A DNA stretch of 14,903 nucleotides, from positions 1 to 14,903 of the forward strand of contig CAZYBG010000079.1 of the NCBI GenBank assembly GCA_964645155.1. Direction: 5' to 3'. The position numbers and the translations under genes were made by a program. How positions within the stretch are numbered: the stretch's first letter is position 1; each line of letters opens with the position of its first letter. Below the pieces are notes generated by a model that ran no database searches, was not told the origin of the DNA, and saw nothing but the letters and a program-made list of their open reading frames with translations. The stretch is from CAZYBG01 sp964645155 (GTDB taxonomy: Bacteria; Pseudomonadota; Alphaproteobacteria; Rhodobacterales; Rhodobacteraceae). This document shows, piece by piece, positions 1 to 7,732 of this stretch.

Positions 1-583
1 CGTGATGGACCTCAGGAACGCCTACAAGGACCTGTTCGAGAAGAAGCACGGGGTGAAGCTCGGCTTCATGTCGTTCTTCACCAGGGCCTGCGTCCACGCG
101 CTCCGCGAGGTGCCCGAGGTCAATGCCGAGATCGACGGGACGGATGTCGTCTACAAGAACTTCGTCCACATGGGCATCGCCGTCGGCACGCCCTCGGGCC
201 TCGTCGTCCCCGTGGTCCGCGACGCCGACCGCATGGGCTTTGCCGAGATCGAGAAGCGCATCGCCGAACTGGGCCTGCGCGCCCGCGACGGCAAGCTCTC
301 CATGGCCGAGATGCAGGGCGGCACCTTCACCATCTCGAACGGCGGGATCTACGGCTCGCTGATGTCCTCGCCGATCCTGAACCCGCCGCAATCGGGGATT
401 TTAGGGATGCACAAGATCCAGGACCGCCCGGTGGTGGTGGCGGGCCAGATCGTCATCCGCCCGATGATGTACCTCGCGCTCAGCTACGACCACCGGGTGG
501 TGGACGGCAAGGGAGCGGTGACGTTCCTGGTGCGCGTGAAGGAGGCGCTGGAGGATCCGAGAAGGCTGCTGATGGATTTGTGA
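1..583 (+). CDS. sucB: 2-oxoglutarate dehydrogenase E2 (dihydrolipoyl succinyltransferase), 3' part
   Basis: C-terminal catalytic domain of the E2 component of the 2-oxoglutarate dehydrogenase complex, which transfers the succinyl group from lipoamide to CoA in the TCA cycle. The gene enters from the left edge (codons in frame from base 2), so the lipoyl and subunit-binding domains lie outside the window. About 193 residues are visible. The acyltransferase signature SYDHRVVDG is present at bases 482-508, giving the catalytic His (codon 491-493) and Asp of HxxxDG; the MSFFTRACVHAL segment and the C-terminal VRVKEALEDPRRLLMDL are typical of OdhB rather than pyruvate dehydrogenase E2. The lpd (E3) gene lies downstream on the same strand, as expected for an odh operon. 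The stop TGA is at 581-583. Family assignment is firm; the choice of OdhB over other E2 types rests on the C-terminus and context. Confidence 0.93.
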   Translation, partial: VMDLRNAYKDLFEKKHGVKLGFMSFFTRACVHALREVPEVNAEIDGTDVVYKNFVHMGIAVGTPSGLVVPVVRDADRMGFAEIEKRIAELGLRARDGKLSMAEMQGGTFTISNGGIYGSLMSSPILNPPQSGILGMHKIQDRPVVVAGQIVIRPMMYLALSYDHRVVDGKGAVTFLVRVKEALEDPRRLLMDL

Positions 584-590
584 GGGCGAA

Positions 591-1139
591 TTGAACAGCA
601 CATCTATCGGCGGGTTGCTCGAGAGGTTGATCCTTTCTACAGCTATTGGATTGACGCATTTGGCCTTGGTAGGGATCTATGGCCCTCCAAGTCCTCTGGA
701 TCCAGTTACAAATCCTGACGCACTTTCGGATCTACGGAATCTCCCGCGGGAGCTTCATGTACTTTCAATAATTCTACTTTTCGCGGTTACAGGTGAAATG
801 TATATCTTGATTGGAAGATATCTGCAGTCACTGAACCCTTTTGCGCCGCGGCTCGTCGAGCTTCATGCTCGGACTTTTTGGCGCACTGAGCCACTTTTGA
901 TTGGCTATTCAAACGAGTCGCTTTTTCGGATGCGACTCGCACATGGTTTAATTGGCTTGGGAATTGGGACCTTTGCAAGCATCCGGGGCCTATTTTGGAC
1001 ACCGCTTGCACCAATCGATATACTGCAGCTTATCGTATTTTCGCTGTCGCTAAGCGCCCTCGGCGTTTTAATAGCGACTGTTGAGCAGCGTGACTGGAAG
1101 GAACTCCTTGATCGCCTGCCGCTCCAGGAAAAAGCGTAA
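591..1139 (+). CDS. Orphan multi-pass membrane protein (unknown)
   Basis: I do not recognise this 182-residue protein. It starts at a TTG 7 nt after the sucB stop, with GAGGG overlapping that stop as a possible ribosome site; no ATG start is available before about residue 68. Hydrophobic stretches near residues 10-30, 54-76, 116-133 and 142-162 suggest three or four membrane helices, with a polar loop (about 78-112) rich in Arg, Glu and His. Base composition differs strongly from its neighbours: sampled 60-base lines give about 42-53% GC against about 70% in lpd, and codons end often in A or T. This suggests recent acquisition, but no mobile gene is visible. It could be cotranscribed with sucB. 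Whether it is expressed is uncertain, but an open frame of this length with clear hydrophobic periodicity in AT-richer DNA is unlikely by chance. Confidence 0.6.
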   Translation: MNSTSIGGLLERLILSTAIGLTHLALVGIYGPPSPLDPVTNPDALSDLRNLPRELHVLSIILLFAVTGEMYILIGRYLQSLNPFAPRLVELHARTFWRTEPLLIGYSNESLFRMRLAHGLIGLGIGTFASIRGLFWTPLAPIDILQLIVFSLSLSALGVLIATVEQRDWKELLDRLPLQEKA

Positions 1140-1148
1140 CTTGAGCCC

Positions 1149-1172
1149 GTAGGGTGCGTGCTCGCACGCACC
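1149..1172 (+). repeat. REP-like palindrome with 5' GTAG
   Basis: The tetranucleotide GTAG (1149-1152) is followed at once by a perfect inverted repeat, GGTGCGTGC (1153-1161) and GCACGCACC (1164-1172), separated by 2 nt. A GTAG immediately 5' of a GC-rich hairpin is the layout of REP elements mobilised by RAYT (TnpA-REP) proteins. It lies 9 nt after the orphan gene's stop and just before the next small reading frame, so it could also act as a 3'-end stabiliser or terminator for the upstream genes, although no T-run follows. Confidence 0.6.
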
Positions 1173-1316
1173 AAGAAGGACCCCCATGCACCTCCTCTGC
1201 CACTTCGACACCCCTGACTTCGCCGCCTGGAAATCCGCCTTCGACGATGATGCCGAGGATCGGATGCAGGCCGGGCTCACCCTTCTCCAGATGTGGCGCA
1301 GCGCCGACAACGCCCC

Positions 1317-1333
1317 GGCCCCGAGCCGGGGCC
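1317..1333. repeat. GC-rich inverted repeat inside small gene
   Basis: Perfect 7-bp arms GGCCCCG (1317-1323) and CGGGGCC (1327-1333) with a 3-nt loop. It lies exactly where the small protein's sequence turns to low complexity. Confidence 0.55.
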
Positions 1334-1359
1334 CCGACCCGTCCGCACCACCCGCCGAG

Positions 1360-1380
1360 GTCCCGGGTCGGGCCCGGGAC
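1360..1380. repeat. Dispersed-type palindrome GTCCCGGG/CCCGGGAC
   Basis: Perfect 8-bp arms GTCCCGGG (1360-1367) and CCCGGGAC (1373-1380) with loop TCGGG. Palindromes of this form are, as I recall, common dispersed intergenic repeats in Rhodobacterales genomes. Here it sits within the reading frame of the small upstream gene, 24 nt before the MAPEG start. Confidence 0.55.
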
Positions 1381-1403
1381 GGGGTCTCGCGAGGTAGCGC
1401 CCG

Positions 1404-1814
1404 ATGACGCCCGAACTCACCGCCCTCACCCTCGCCGGCCTGCTGCAGGTCGTGCAGTACGTCCTGATGTCGGTTCCGGCGAACCTCGAGCTCGGCCCCG
1501 GCAAGACCCTCTCGCCGCGCGACCCCGACCGGCTGGGCAAGCCGCTCATCGAACAAGTCTCCCCCCGCACCGGGCGCCTCTACCGCGCGCTCGACAACCA
1601 TTTCGAGGGGCTGATCCTCTTCACCATCGCGGTCGTCGCGATCACCTTCGCCGACAAGTCCTCGCCGCTCACCGCCGTCTGCGCCTGGACCTACCTCGCG
1701 GCCCGCATCCTCTATGTCCCGGCCTATGCCTTCGGCCTCGTGCCGTGGCGGTCGGTCGTCTGGCTCGTCGGCTTCGGCGCCACCGCCGTCATGCTCGTGG
1801 CCGCGCTTCTGTGA
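1404..1814 (+). CDS. MAPEG family membrane protein
   Basis: A 136-residue integral membrane protein of the MAPEG (membrane-associated eicosanoid/glutathione metabolism) superfamily. Predicted helices lie near residues 5-25, 66-84, 88-107 and 115-135. The polar segment between helices 1 and 2 carries the conserved features RLYRALDNHFEGL (around residues 56-68), with the Asn-His-x-Glu pattern characteristic of the family. Family members use or bind glutathione, but bacterial members of this short type have no assigned substrate. The ATG overlaps the stop of the preceding frame (ATGA at 1404-1407), so translation is probably coupled. It lies between sucB and lpd, an arrangement I associate with Rhodobacterales odh operons; a role in the dehydrogenase complex is not established. 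Confidence 0.85.
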   Translation: MTPELTALTLAGLLQVVQYVLMSVPANLELGPGKTLSPRDPDRLGKPLIEQVSPRTGRLYRALDNHFEGLILFTIAVVAITFADKSSPLTAVCAWTYLAARILYVPAYAFGLVPWRSVVWLVGFGATAVMLVAALL

Positions 1815-1829
1815 CCGCCGGCCCTGTCC

Positions 1830-1862
1830 TCCGGTGCACGTCCGGTGCACACTCGGTGTACA
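1830..1862 (+). repeat. Three 11-bp tandem repeats with GTGYAC cores upstream of lpd
   Basis: Units are TCCGGTGCACG (1830-1840), TCCGGTGCACA (1841-1851) and a diverged CTCGGTGTACA (1852-1862). Each contains the palindromic core GTGCAC or GTGTAC (1834, 1845, 1856), spaced 11 bp, about one helical turn. They fill the 84-bp gap between the MAPEG stop and the lpd start, so they could be phased regulator sites, or just a slippage product. Confidence 0.55.
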
Positions 1863-1898
1863 GGTTGTGCCGCCCGTTCTGACCCTCAAGGAGACCCC

Positions 1899-3283
<1,385 letters not shown>

Positions 3284-3287
<4 letters not shown>

Positions 3288-4000
3288 CCGGCGCCGCCAC
3301 CCCGGCGGTGATCGTCGCCCACGGCCAGCCGGGCGAGCCCGAACCGCAGGAGGCGGCGCTCCACGCGCTGGCCGCGCGCGTGGCGGCGGGCCTTCCCGGC
3401 GCCACGGTCCGCGGCGCGACCCTCGCCATGCCGGGCAGCCTCGAGGCTGCGCTCGACGGCCTAGCCCGGCCGCTGGTCTATCCGTTCTTCATGGCCGAGG
3501 GCTTCTTCACCGGCCGGATGCTGCCCGGCCGGCTGGCGAAGGCGGGGCGGCAGGATGCCCGCCAGCTGCCGCCCTTCGGCCTCGACCGGGCCCTGCCTGC
3601 GCTGATGGCCCGCGTCGCGCTGGAGGCCGCCGGGGCGCATGGCATCGACCCGGCAGCGGCGACGCTCCTTCTGGCGGCCCATGGCAGCCAGGTCTCCGCG
3701 ACCTCCAAGGACTCCACCTACGCGATGGCGGCACAGCTCGCCCGGCTGACCCCCTTCGCCCGGATCGAGGTCGGCCTGATTGAGGAGCCGCCCCACCTCG
3801 CCGAGGTCGCCCGCGGCCTCGCCCCCGCGCTCTGCCTGCCGTTCTTCGCGCTCCGCGCCGGCCATGTCGTGGGCGACATCCCCGAGGCGCTGGCCGCGGC
3901 CGGCTTCGACGGCCCGCTCCTGCCCGCCATCGGCGAGCATAGGGACGTGCCCGCCCTGATCGCCGCCGCGATCCGGCGCGGCGCCGGCACGTCAGAGTAG
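3284..4000 (+). CDS. CbiX/SirB-like sirohydrochlorin chelatase family protein
   Basis: 238 residues, starting at a GTG that overlaps the lpd stop (GTGA, 3284-3287). Two tandem chelatase-like halves are visible, as in long CbiX proteins. The N-terminal half has VAHGQPGEPE (His13) but where the partner motif should be it reads PFFMAEGFFTGRMLP, without His. The C-terminal half has AAHGSQ (His133) and PFFALRAGHVVGDIP (His194), the His pair typical of the catalytic site. Such enzymes insert Co2+ or Fe2+ into sirohydrochlorin or related tetrapyrroles in cobalamin or siroheme synthesis, in the cytoplasm. No other tetrapyrrole gene and no cobalamin riboswitch is nearby, so the substrate is open. Translation is probably coupled to lpd. 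It ends with TAG at 3998-4000, overlapping the convergent GFA gene by 9 bp. Confidence 0.8.
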
Positions 4001-4414
4001 CCGCAGGTCGTCCGGCGGCGCGTCGAAGCGGTCATGCCGCCCGTCGATATAGGCGATGGGAGCAGCAGCCAGGATGTCGTCCGGCACATCGTCGAGCGTC
4101 GCGAGCACGACAGCCGTGAACCTTCCGCCGAAGCTCTCGTGCTCGCCCCAGCCGTGGGTGCGGATGCCGCAGTGGCGGCAGAAGTGGAAATGCAGGAACG
4201 GCGCGGGCTTGCCCGGCGGCGTCCAGCGATACTCTGCCAGATGCTCCGCCCCGTGGGTCATCCGGAAACCGTCGCCGTGCGCGACGGCGAACCACATCCG
4301 CGATTTCCGGCAGATCGAGCAGTTGCAGCGCGTGGTGGGCCCCGACAGGTCGAGCTCGGCCTCGTAGCGCACCTGTCCGCAATGGCAGCTTCCGTGCCAG
4401 GTCTGGAGCGCCAC
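3992..4414 (-). CDS. GFA family zinc-binding protein
   Basis: A 140-residue member of the GFA (glutathione-dependent formaldehyde-activating enzyme-like, CENP-V) family. Seven cysteines form the usual zinc pattern: Cys10/Cys12 in GSCHCGQV, Cys30/Cys32/Cys35 in RCNCSICRK, and Cys79/Cys82 in FCRHCGIRTHG. Family members coordinate structural and catalytic zinc; a glutathione-formaldehyde activity is documented for only a few and should not be assumed. The GTG start at 4412-4414 was chosen because a GAGGA sits just upstream, it follows the SRPBCC stop by 2 nt, and the conserved region starts about nine residues later; an ATG at 4460-4462 would overlap the SRPBCC gene extensively. Third gene of the ArsR-SRPBCC-GFA operon. 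Its 3' end overlaps the convergent chelatase gene. Confidence 0.88.
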   Translation of the reverse strand: MALQTWHGSCHCGQVRYEAELDLSGPTTRCNCSICRKSRMWFAVAHGDGFRMTHGAEHLAEYRWTPPGKPAPFLHFHFCRHCGIRTHGWGEHESFGGRFTAVVLATLDDVPDDILAAAPIAYIDGRHDRFDAPPDDLRLL

Positions 4415-4416
4415 GT

Positions 4417-4875
4417 TCAGTCCTCGCTCCGGGCCAGATACGTCGCCTCGCGGTCGAAGCATTCGCCCCAGCCGCTCAGATGGCTGTCGCGCCCCTCGGC
4501 CGTCCGGAAGGGCGCCTGGTGGAACCGCTGGCGCGTCCCCCTGCCATCGGCCTCGAAGGTCACCGTCACCAGTGTCTCCGGCGCGCCGCGCGCCAGATCG
4601 TCCTCCCAGATGAAGCTGAAGACCAGCCGGCGGCCCGGCACGATCTCGCGGTAGATGCCGCGCATCCAGATCTCGGGGTAGGAGTCCGACACGATACAGG
4701 CACGCCAGGCGCCGCCCTCGCGGAACTCCAGATCAAACGCGGTGCAGGTGAAGTCCTTTGGCCCCCACCAGCGCAGCAGGTGCTCGCGCGCCGACCAGAT
4801 GCGGAACACCTGGTCAGGCGATGCATCGAACCGGCGCTCGAGCAGCAGTTCGTCAGCGGCGAGGATGTCAGTCAT
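4417..4875 (-). CDS. SRPBCC/AHSA1-family START-like protein
   Basis: A 152-residue protein of the SRPBCC superfamily, AHSA1 (activator of Hsp90 ATPase homologue)-like branch. The N-terminal LLLERRFDASPDQVFRIWSA, the HLLRWWGPKDFT segment, FREGGAWRACIV, and the C-terminal GWGECFDREATYLA are all family hallmarks. The fold makes a hydrophobic cavity for a small ligand; no enzymatic function can be read from it. ATG 4873-4875 was chosen over an upstream ATG at 4923 since the extra residues are coded within ArsR and do not fit the family, and an AGGAGCAGG sits before 4875. It overlaps the arsR-type gene by 8 bp, a pairing very common in bacteria where the repressor controls a START-like gene. Confidence 0.92.
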   Translation of the reverse strand: MTDILAADELLLERRFDASPDQVFRIWSAREHLLRWWGPKDFTCTAFDLEFREGGAWRACIVSDSYPEIWMRGIYREIVPGRRLVFSFIWEDDLARGAPETLVTVTFEADGRGTRQRFHQAPFRTAEGRDSHLSGWGECFDREATYLARSED

Positions 4876-5206
4876 CGTCCTGCTCCTGTCGGGTTTCGGC
4901 GAGATATCCGGCCATCCGGTCAAAGCTGCCTTCCCAGTGCGCCCGGTAACGGGCGAGCCAGCCGTCGACCGCCTTCAGCGGCGCGGCGTCGAGCGCGCAG
5001 GGGCGCGACTGGGCAAGGGCCGCGCGGCTGATGAGGCCGGCCGCCTCCAGCACCTTCAGGTGCCGCGAGACACCCTGGAGGGTCATGTCGAACGGCGCCG
5101 CGATCTCGTTGACCGTGGCCGCTCCGCCCGAAAGCCGGGCCAGGATCGCGCGGCGCGTCGGGTCGGCAAGCGCCGCGAAGGTGCGGCTGAGGGGGTCGTG
5201 CTGCAT
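4868..5206 (-). CDS. ArsR/SmtB-family winged-helix transcriptional regulator
   Basis: A 112-residue regulator (115 if the ATG at 5213-5215 is used). The winged-helix region spans roughly residues 10-62: PLSRTFAALADPTRRAILARL, then the recognition helix-turn-helix in VNEIAAPFDMTLQGVSRHLKVLEAAGLI. The metal-binding CVC motif of ArsR/SmtB metal sensors is absent (GGAATVNEIA at that site), so it is probably not a metal sensor but belongs to the type paired with SRPBCC genes. I prefer ATG 5204-5206 because a GGGA stands about 8 nt before it, while the upstream ATG has GGG directly against it. First gene of the operon with the SRPBCC and GFA genes. Inverted AT-rich repeats over its promoter suggest autorepression. 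Confidence 0.92.
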   Translation of the reverse strand: MQHDPLSRTFAALADPTRRAILARLSGGAATVNEIAAPFDMTLQGVSRHLKVLEAAGLISRAALAQSRPCALDAAPLKAVDGWLARYRAHWEGSFDRMAGYLAETRQEQDDD

Positions 5207-5219
5207 GTTAAACATCCCA

Positions 5220-5246
5220 GTTTATCAACTGAGTCGTTTAATAAAC
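5220..5246. promoter_or_regulatory. Candidate ArsR operator (AT-rich inverted repeats)
   Basis: GTTTAT (5220-5225) and ATAAAC (5241-5246) form an inverted repeat of 6-bp arms. The right part, GTTTAATAAAC (5236-5246), is itself an 11-bp palindrome with one central base. The site is AT-rich in GC-rich surroundings and covers the -10 region of the predicted arsR promoter, the usual place for an autorepressor operator. Confidence 0.5.
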
Positions 5247-5267
5247 GCCGAAAGCCCTTGCAGTCAA
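5238..5267 (-). promoter_or_regulatory. Predicted sigma-70-type promoter of the arsR operon
   Basis: On the minus strand, -35 TTGACT (5262-5267) and -10 TATTAA (5238-5243) are separated by 18 nt, 5/6 and 4/6 matches to consensus. Transcription would start about 5231, some 25 nt before the preferred start codon. Confidence 0.45.
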
Positions 5268-5314
5268 GCCCGCCACGTCCCGCCTTCGGCTTCCCGCTCC
5301 GCGCAGGCCGGCGC

Positions 5315-7666
5315 TCACCCTTCGCCGTAGGGCACCCAGATCGTCTTGACCTCGGTCGCCGCCTCGAGGAACGCCCGCCCCTCGCCCTCCGGCCCCGACC
5401 AGTCGCGGCCGCGGCCGTGGTTCACCCAGGTCCGCTTGAGGTTCGAGGCGGCCTCGCGCTCGATCGTCGCCGAGACGTCGGAGGACGAGAACGACCAGAC
5501 CGCATCCACGTCCATGTGCCCGGCCAGGACCTTGCCAAGCTCGGCATGAGACCCGGTCACGATGTTCACCACGCCCCCCGGCACGTCGCAGGTGTCGAGC
5601 AGCTGGTAGAAGTCGGTCGCCGCCAGCGGGAACGGCTCCGACGGCACCAGCACGCAGGCATTGCCCATCGCCATCGCCGGCGCCATCACCGACACGAAGC
5701 CGAGGAGCGGCGCCTCGTCGGGGCAGAGCGCGCCGATCACCCCCACCGGCTCGTTCATCGCCAGCGCGATGCCCCGCAGCGGCACGCCCTTGGCGCGGCC
5801 TTCGTGCTTGTCGGCCCAGGCGGCCCAGGTGAAGAGGCGCCGCACCGCGGCCTCCACCTCGGCCTCGCCGCGCTGGCCGGTCAGGTCATGCAGGCGGCCG
5901 GCGAATTCCCCTGCCCGCGCCGAGAGGTTCTCGGCGAGGTAGTAGAGCACCTGCCCGCGGAGGTGCCCCGTCGTCCGCCCCCAGCCGCTGGCGGTCCGCG
6001 CGGCCTCGACCGCGTTGCGGATATCCTTGCGGTTGCCGATCGGCGCGTGGCCCAGAAGCCTGCCCTTCGGCGACCAGACCGCGCGCGAATAGCCGCCGTC
6101 CGGCCGCGCCTGCCTGCCGCCGACATACATCTTGGCGGTCCGGTCGATACCCTCCGGCCCGTCGCCGCCCTTCGGCGCCGCCACCGCCGCCACCGGCTTC
6201 AGCCGCGGCCCGTTCCGGGCGGGCCGCAGATAGGCCCGCAGCCCCTCCCAGCCGCCTTCGCGGCCGAACCCGCTCTCCTTCACCCCGCCGAAGCCCGCCG
6301 CCGCGTCGAACAGGTTCGTCGCGTTCACCCAGACCACCCCCGCCCTCAGCTTCGGCGCCACGTCGAGCGCGAGGTTGACGTTCTCGGTCCAGAGCGTCGC
6401 CGCCAGCCCGAAGCGCGTGTTGTTGGCGAGCGCCACCGCCTCGGCCGGCGTCCGGAACGTCGCCGAGACCAGCACCGGCCCGAAGATCTCCTCCTGCATC
6501 AGCATCGCCGCGGGCGACAGCCCGGTGATCAGCGTCGGCGGGTAGAAGCTGCCGCCCTCCGGCAGCGCCACCTGCGCATGGTGCACCTCGCCCTCCGGCC
6601 CGCCCTGCTCGACCATCCGCACGATGCTGGCCAGCTGCACCGGATCGACCACCGCGCCCACGTCGATCGCCTTGTCGAGCGGGTCGCCCACGCGCAGCGT
6701 GTCCATCCGCCGCTTGAGCTTGTCGTGGAACCGCTCGGCCACGCCCTCCTGCACCAGAAGGCGGCTTCCGGCACAGCAGACCTGCCCCTGGTTGAACCAG
6801 ATCGCGTCCACCAGCCCCTCGACGGCGCTGTCGAGGTCGGCGTCGTCGAAGACGATGTAGGGGCTCTTGCCGCCCAGCTCGAGCGTCAGCGCCTTGCCCG
6901 TCCCAGCCGTCGCCGCGCGGATCCTGCGCCCGACCTCGGTCGAGCCGGTGAAGGCCACCTTGTCCACCTCGGCCGCGACCAGCGCCGCCCCCGTCGCGCC
7001 GTCGCCGGTGACGATGTTGACCACCCCCTTCGGCACCCCCGCCTCGCGGCAGATCTCGGCGAACAGAAGCGCCGTCAGCGGCGTGTATTCGGCCGGCTTC
7101 AGCACCACCGTGTTGCCCGCCGCCAGCGCCGGGGCGAGCTTCCAGGCCAGCATCAGCAGCGGGAAGTTCCACGGGATCACCTGCCCGCAGACCCCCACCG
7201 GCGCCATCCCCGGCATCTCGCCGTCCAGCAGCTGCGCCAGCCCCGCATGGTAGTAGAAATGCCGCTGCGCCAGCGGCACGTCGATGTCGCGGCTCTCGCG
7301 GATCGGCTTGCCGTTGTCGAGCGTCTCCAGCACCGCGAACATCCGGGCATGCTTCTGCAACAGCCGCGCCAGCGCGTAGAGCACCCGCGCCCGCTGGTGC
7401 CCGTCCGTCCGCCCCCAGCCCCGCGCCGCCTTCCGCGCCGCCGCCACCGCCGCCGCCACGTCGGCCGCCGACCCCTGCGAGACCTCGGCCAGCACCTGCC
7501 CGTTCGCCGGGTTCCGCGTCTCGAACAGCTCGCCCGGCGCGGTGAACGTCCCGCCGATGAAGTGCCCTAACCGCCGCCCGTGCCCGTCGAGCCAGGCCAT
7601 GACTTCCGCCGCCCCCTCGGGCGCTGGCCCGTAGCTCATCGCCTCGAAGATGTCCCGCACGTTCAT
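5315..7666 (-). CDS. Two-domain aldehyde dehydrogenase, ALDH16 type
   Basis: 783 residues, far longer than a standard ALDH (about 480-500). Residues about 35-485 are a complete ALDH domain: IPWNF (Asn167), VLKPAE (Lys190), FTGSTEVG (240-246), LELGGKSP with general base Glu263, NQGQVCCAGSR with catalytic Cys297, and EEIFGPV (392-398). Residues about 512-783 form a second ALDH-like NAD-domain that stops before a catalytic domain and lacks the Cys and Glu motifs. This architecture, an active domain plus a C-terminal pseudo-ALDH domain, is that of ALDH16, characterised structurally in Loktanella, a related genus. It oxidises aldehydes with NAD(P)+. ATG 7664-7666 has GGGGAAG upstream; an ATG 18 nt earlier lacks one. 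It lies 66 nt downstream of deoC, so acetaldehyde from deoxyribose 5-phosphate is a likely substrate (inference). Confidence 0.92.
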   Translation of the reverse strand: MNVRDIFEAMSYGPAPEGAAEVMAWLDGHGRRLGHFIGGTFTAPGELFETRNPANGQVLAEVSQGSAADVAAAVAAARKAARGWGRTDGHQRARVLYALARLLQKHARMFAVLETLDNGKPIRESRDIDVPLAQRHFYYHAGLAQLLDGEMPGMAPVGVCGQVIPWNFPLLMLAWKLAPALAAGNTVVLKPAEYTPLTALLFAEICREAGVPKGVVNIVTGDGATGAALVAAEVDKVAFTGSTEVGRRIRAATAGTGKALTLELGGKSPYIVFDDADLDSAVEGLVDAIWFNQGQVCCAGSRLLVQEGVAERFHDKLKRRMDTLRVGDPLDKAIDVGAVVDPVQLASIVRMVEQGGPEGEVHHAQVALPEGGSFYPPTLITGLSPAAMLMQEEIFGPVLVSATFRTPAEAVALANNTRFGLAATLWTENVNLALDVAPKLRAGVVWVNATNLFDAAAGFGGVKESGFGREGGWEGLRAYLRPARNGPRLKPVAAVAAPKGGDGPEGIDRTAKMYVGGRQARPDGGYSRAVWSPKGRLLGHAPIGNRKDIRNAVEAARTASGWGRTTGHLRGQVLYYLAENLSARAGEFAGRLHDLTGQRGEAEVEAAVRRLFTWAAWADKHEGRAKGVPLRGIALAMNEPVGVIGALCPDEAPLLGFVSVMAPAMAMGNACVLVPSEPFPLAATDFYQLLDTCDVPGGVVNIVTGSHAELGKVLAGHMDVDAVWSFSSSDVSATIEREAASNLKRTWVNHGRGRDWSGPEGEGRAFLEAATEVKTIWVPYGEG

Positions 7667-7699
7667 GTCTTCCCCGTTTTCCAAGTATCCTCGGGGGGT

Positions 7700-7722
7700 C
7701 CGGGGGGCAGACGGCCCCCCGG
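7700..7722. repeat. Hairpin between deoC and aldehyde dehydrogenase gene
   Basis: Arms CCGGGGGGC (7700-7708) and GCCCCCCGG (7714-7722) pair perfectly over 9 bp with a 5-nt loop. No T-run follows on either strand, so this is not a classic intrinsic terminator. Inside a two-gene operon it may slow decay or attenuate transcription after deoC. Confidence 0.55.
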
Positions 7723-7732
7723 CCTCGCCGCC

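Larger units (their letters stand above)
1186..1407 (+). pseudogene. Small conserved-type protein, probably truncated
   Basis: The frame starts at ATG 1186 with AGAAGGA (1174-1180) as ribosome site and encodes 73 residues. The first roughly 42 residues (MHLLCHFDTPDFAAWKSAFD onward, through LTLLQMWRSAD) look like the N-terminus of a small soluble alpha/beta protein of the kind found between odhB and lpd in related bacteria (from memory, not checked). After that the translation becomes Pro/Gly/Arg-rich low complexity because the DNA passes through two GC-rich palindromes (1317-1333 and 1360-1380). This suggests that the original C-terminal half was replaced by repeat insertion or deletion. The frame still ends in an ATGA overlap with the MAPEG gene, so translation of the remnant could feed ribosomes into it. 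It may make a short protein, so 'pseudogene' is an inference. Confidence 0.5.

Noticed and set aside
4742..7570. 942-codon plus-strand open frame opposite the aldehyde dehydrogenase
   Set aside because: The translation is Arg/His/Pro/Ala-rich with no domain, and the opposite strand carries a complete ALDH with all catalytic motifs.
7700..7722. Intrinsic terminator of deoC
   Set aside because: The stem is strong but neither side has a run of T, and the downstream gene is functionally linked, so a terminator call is not supported.
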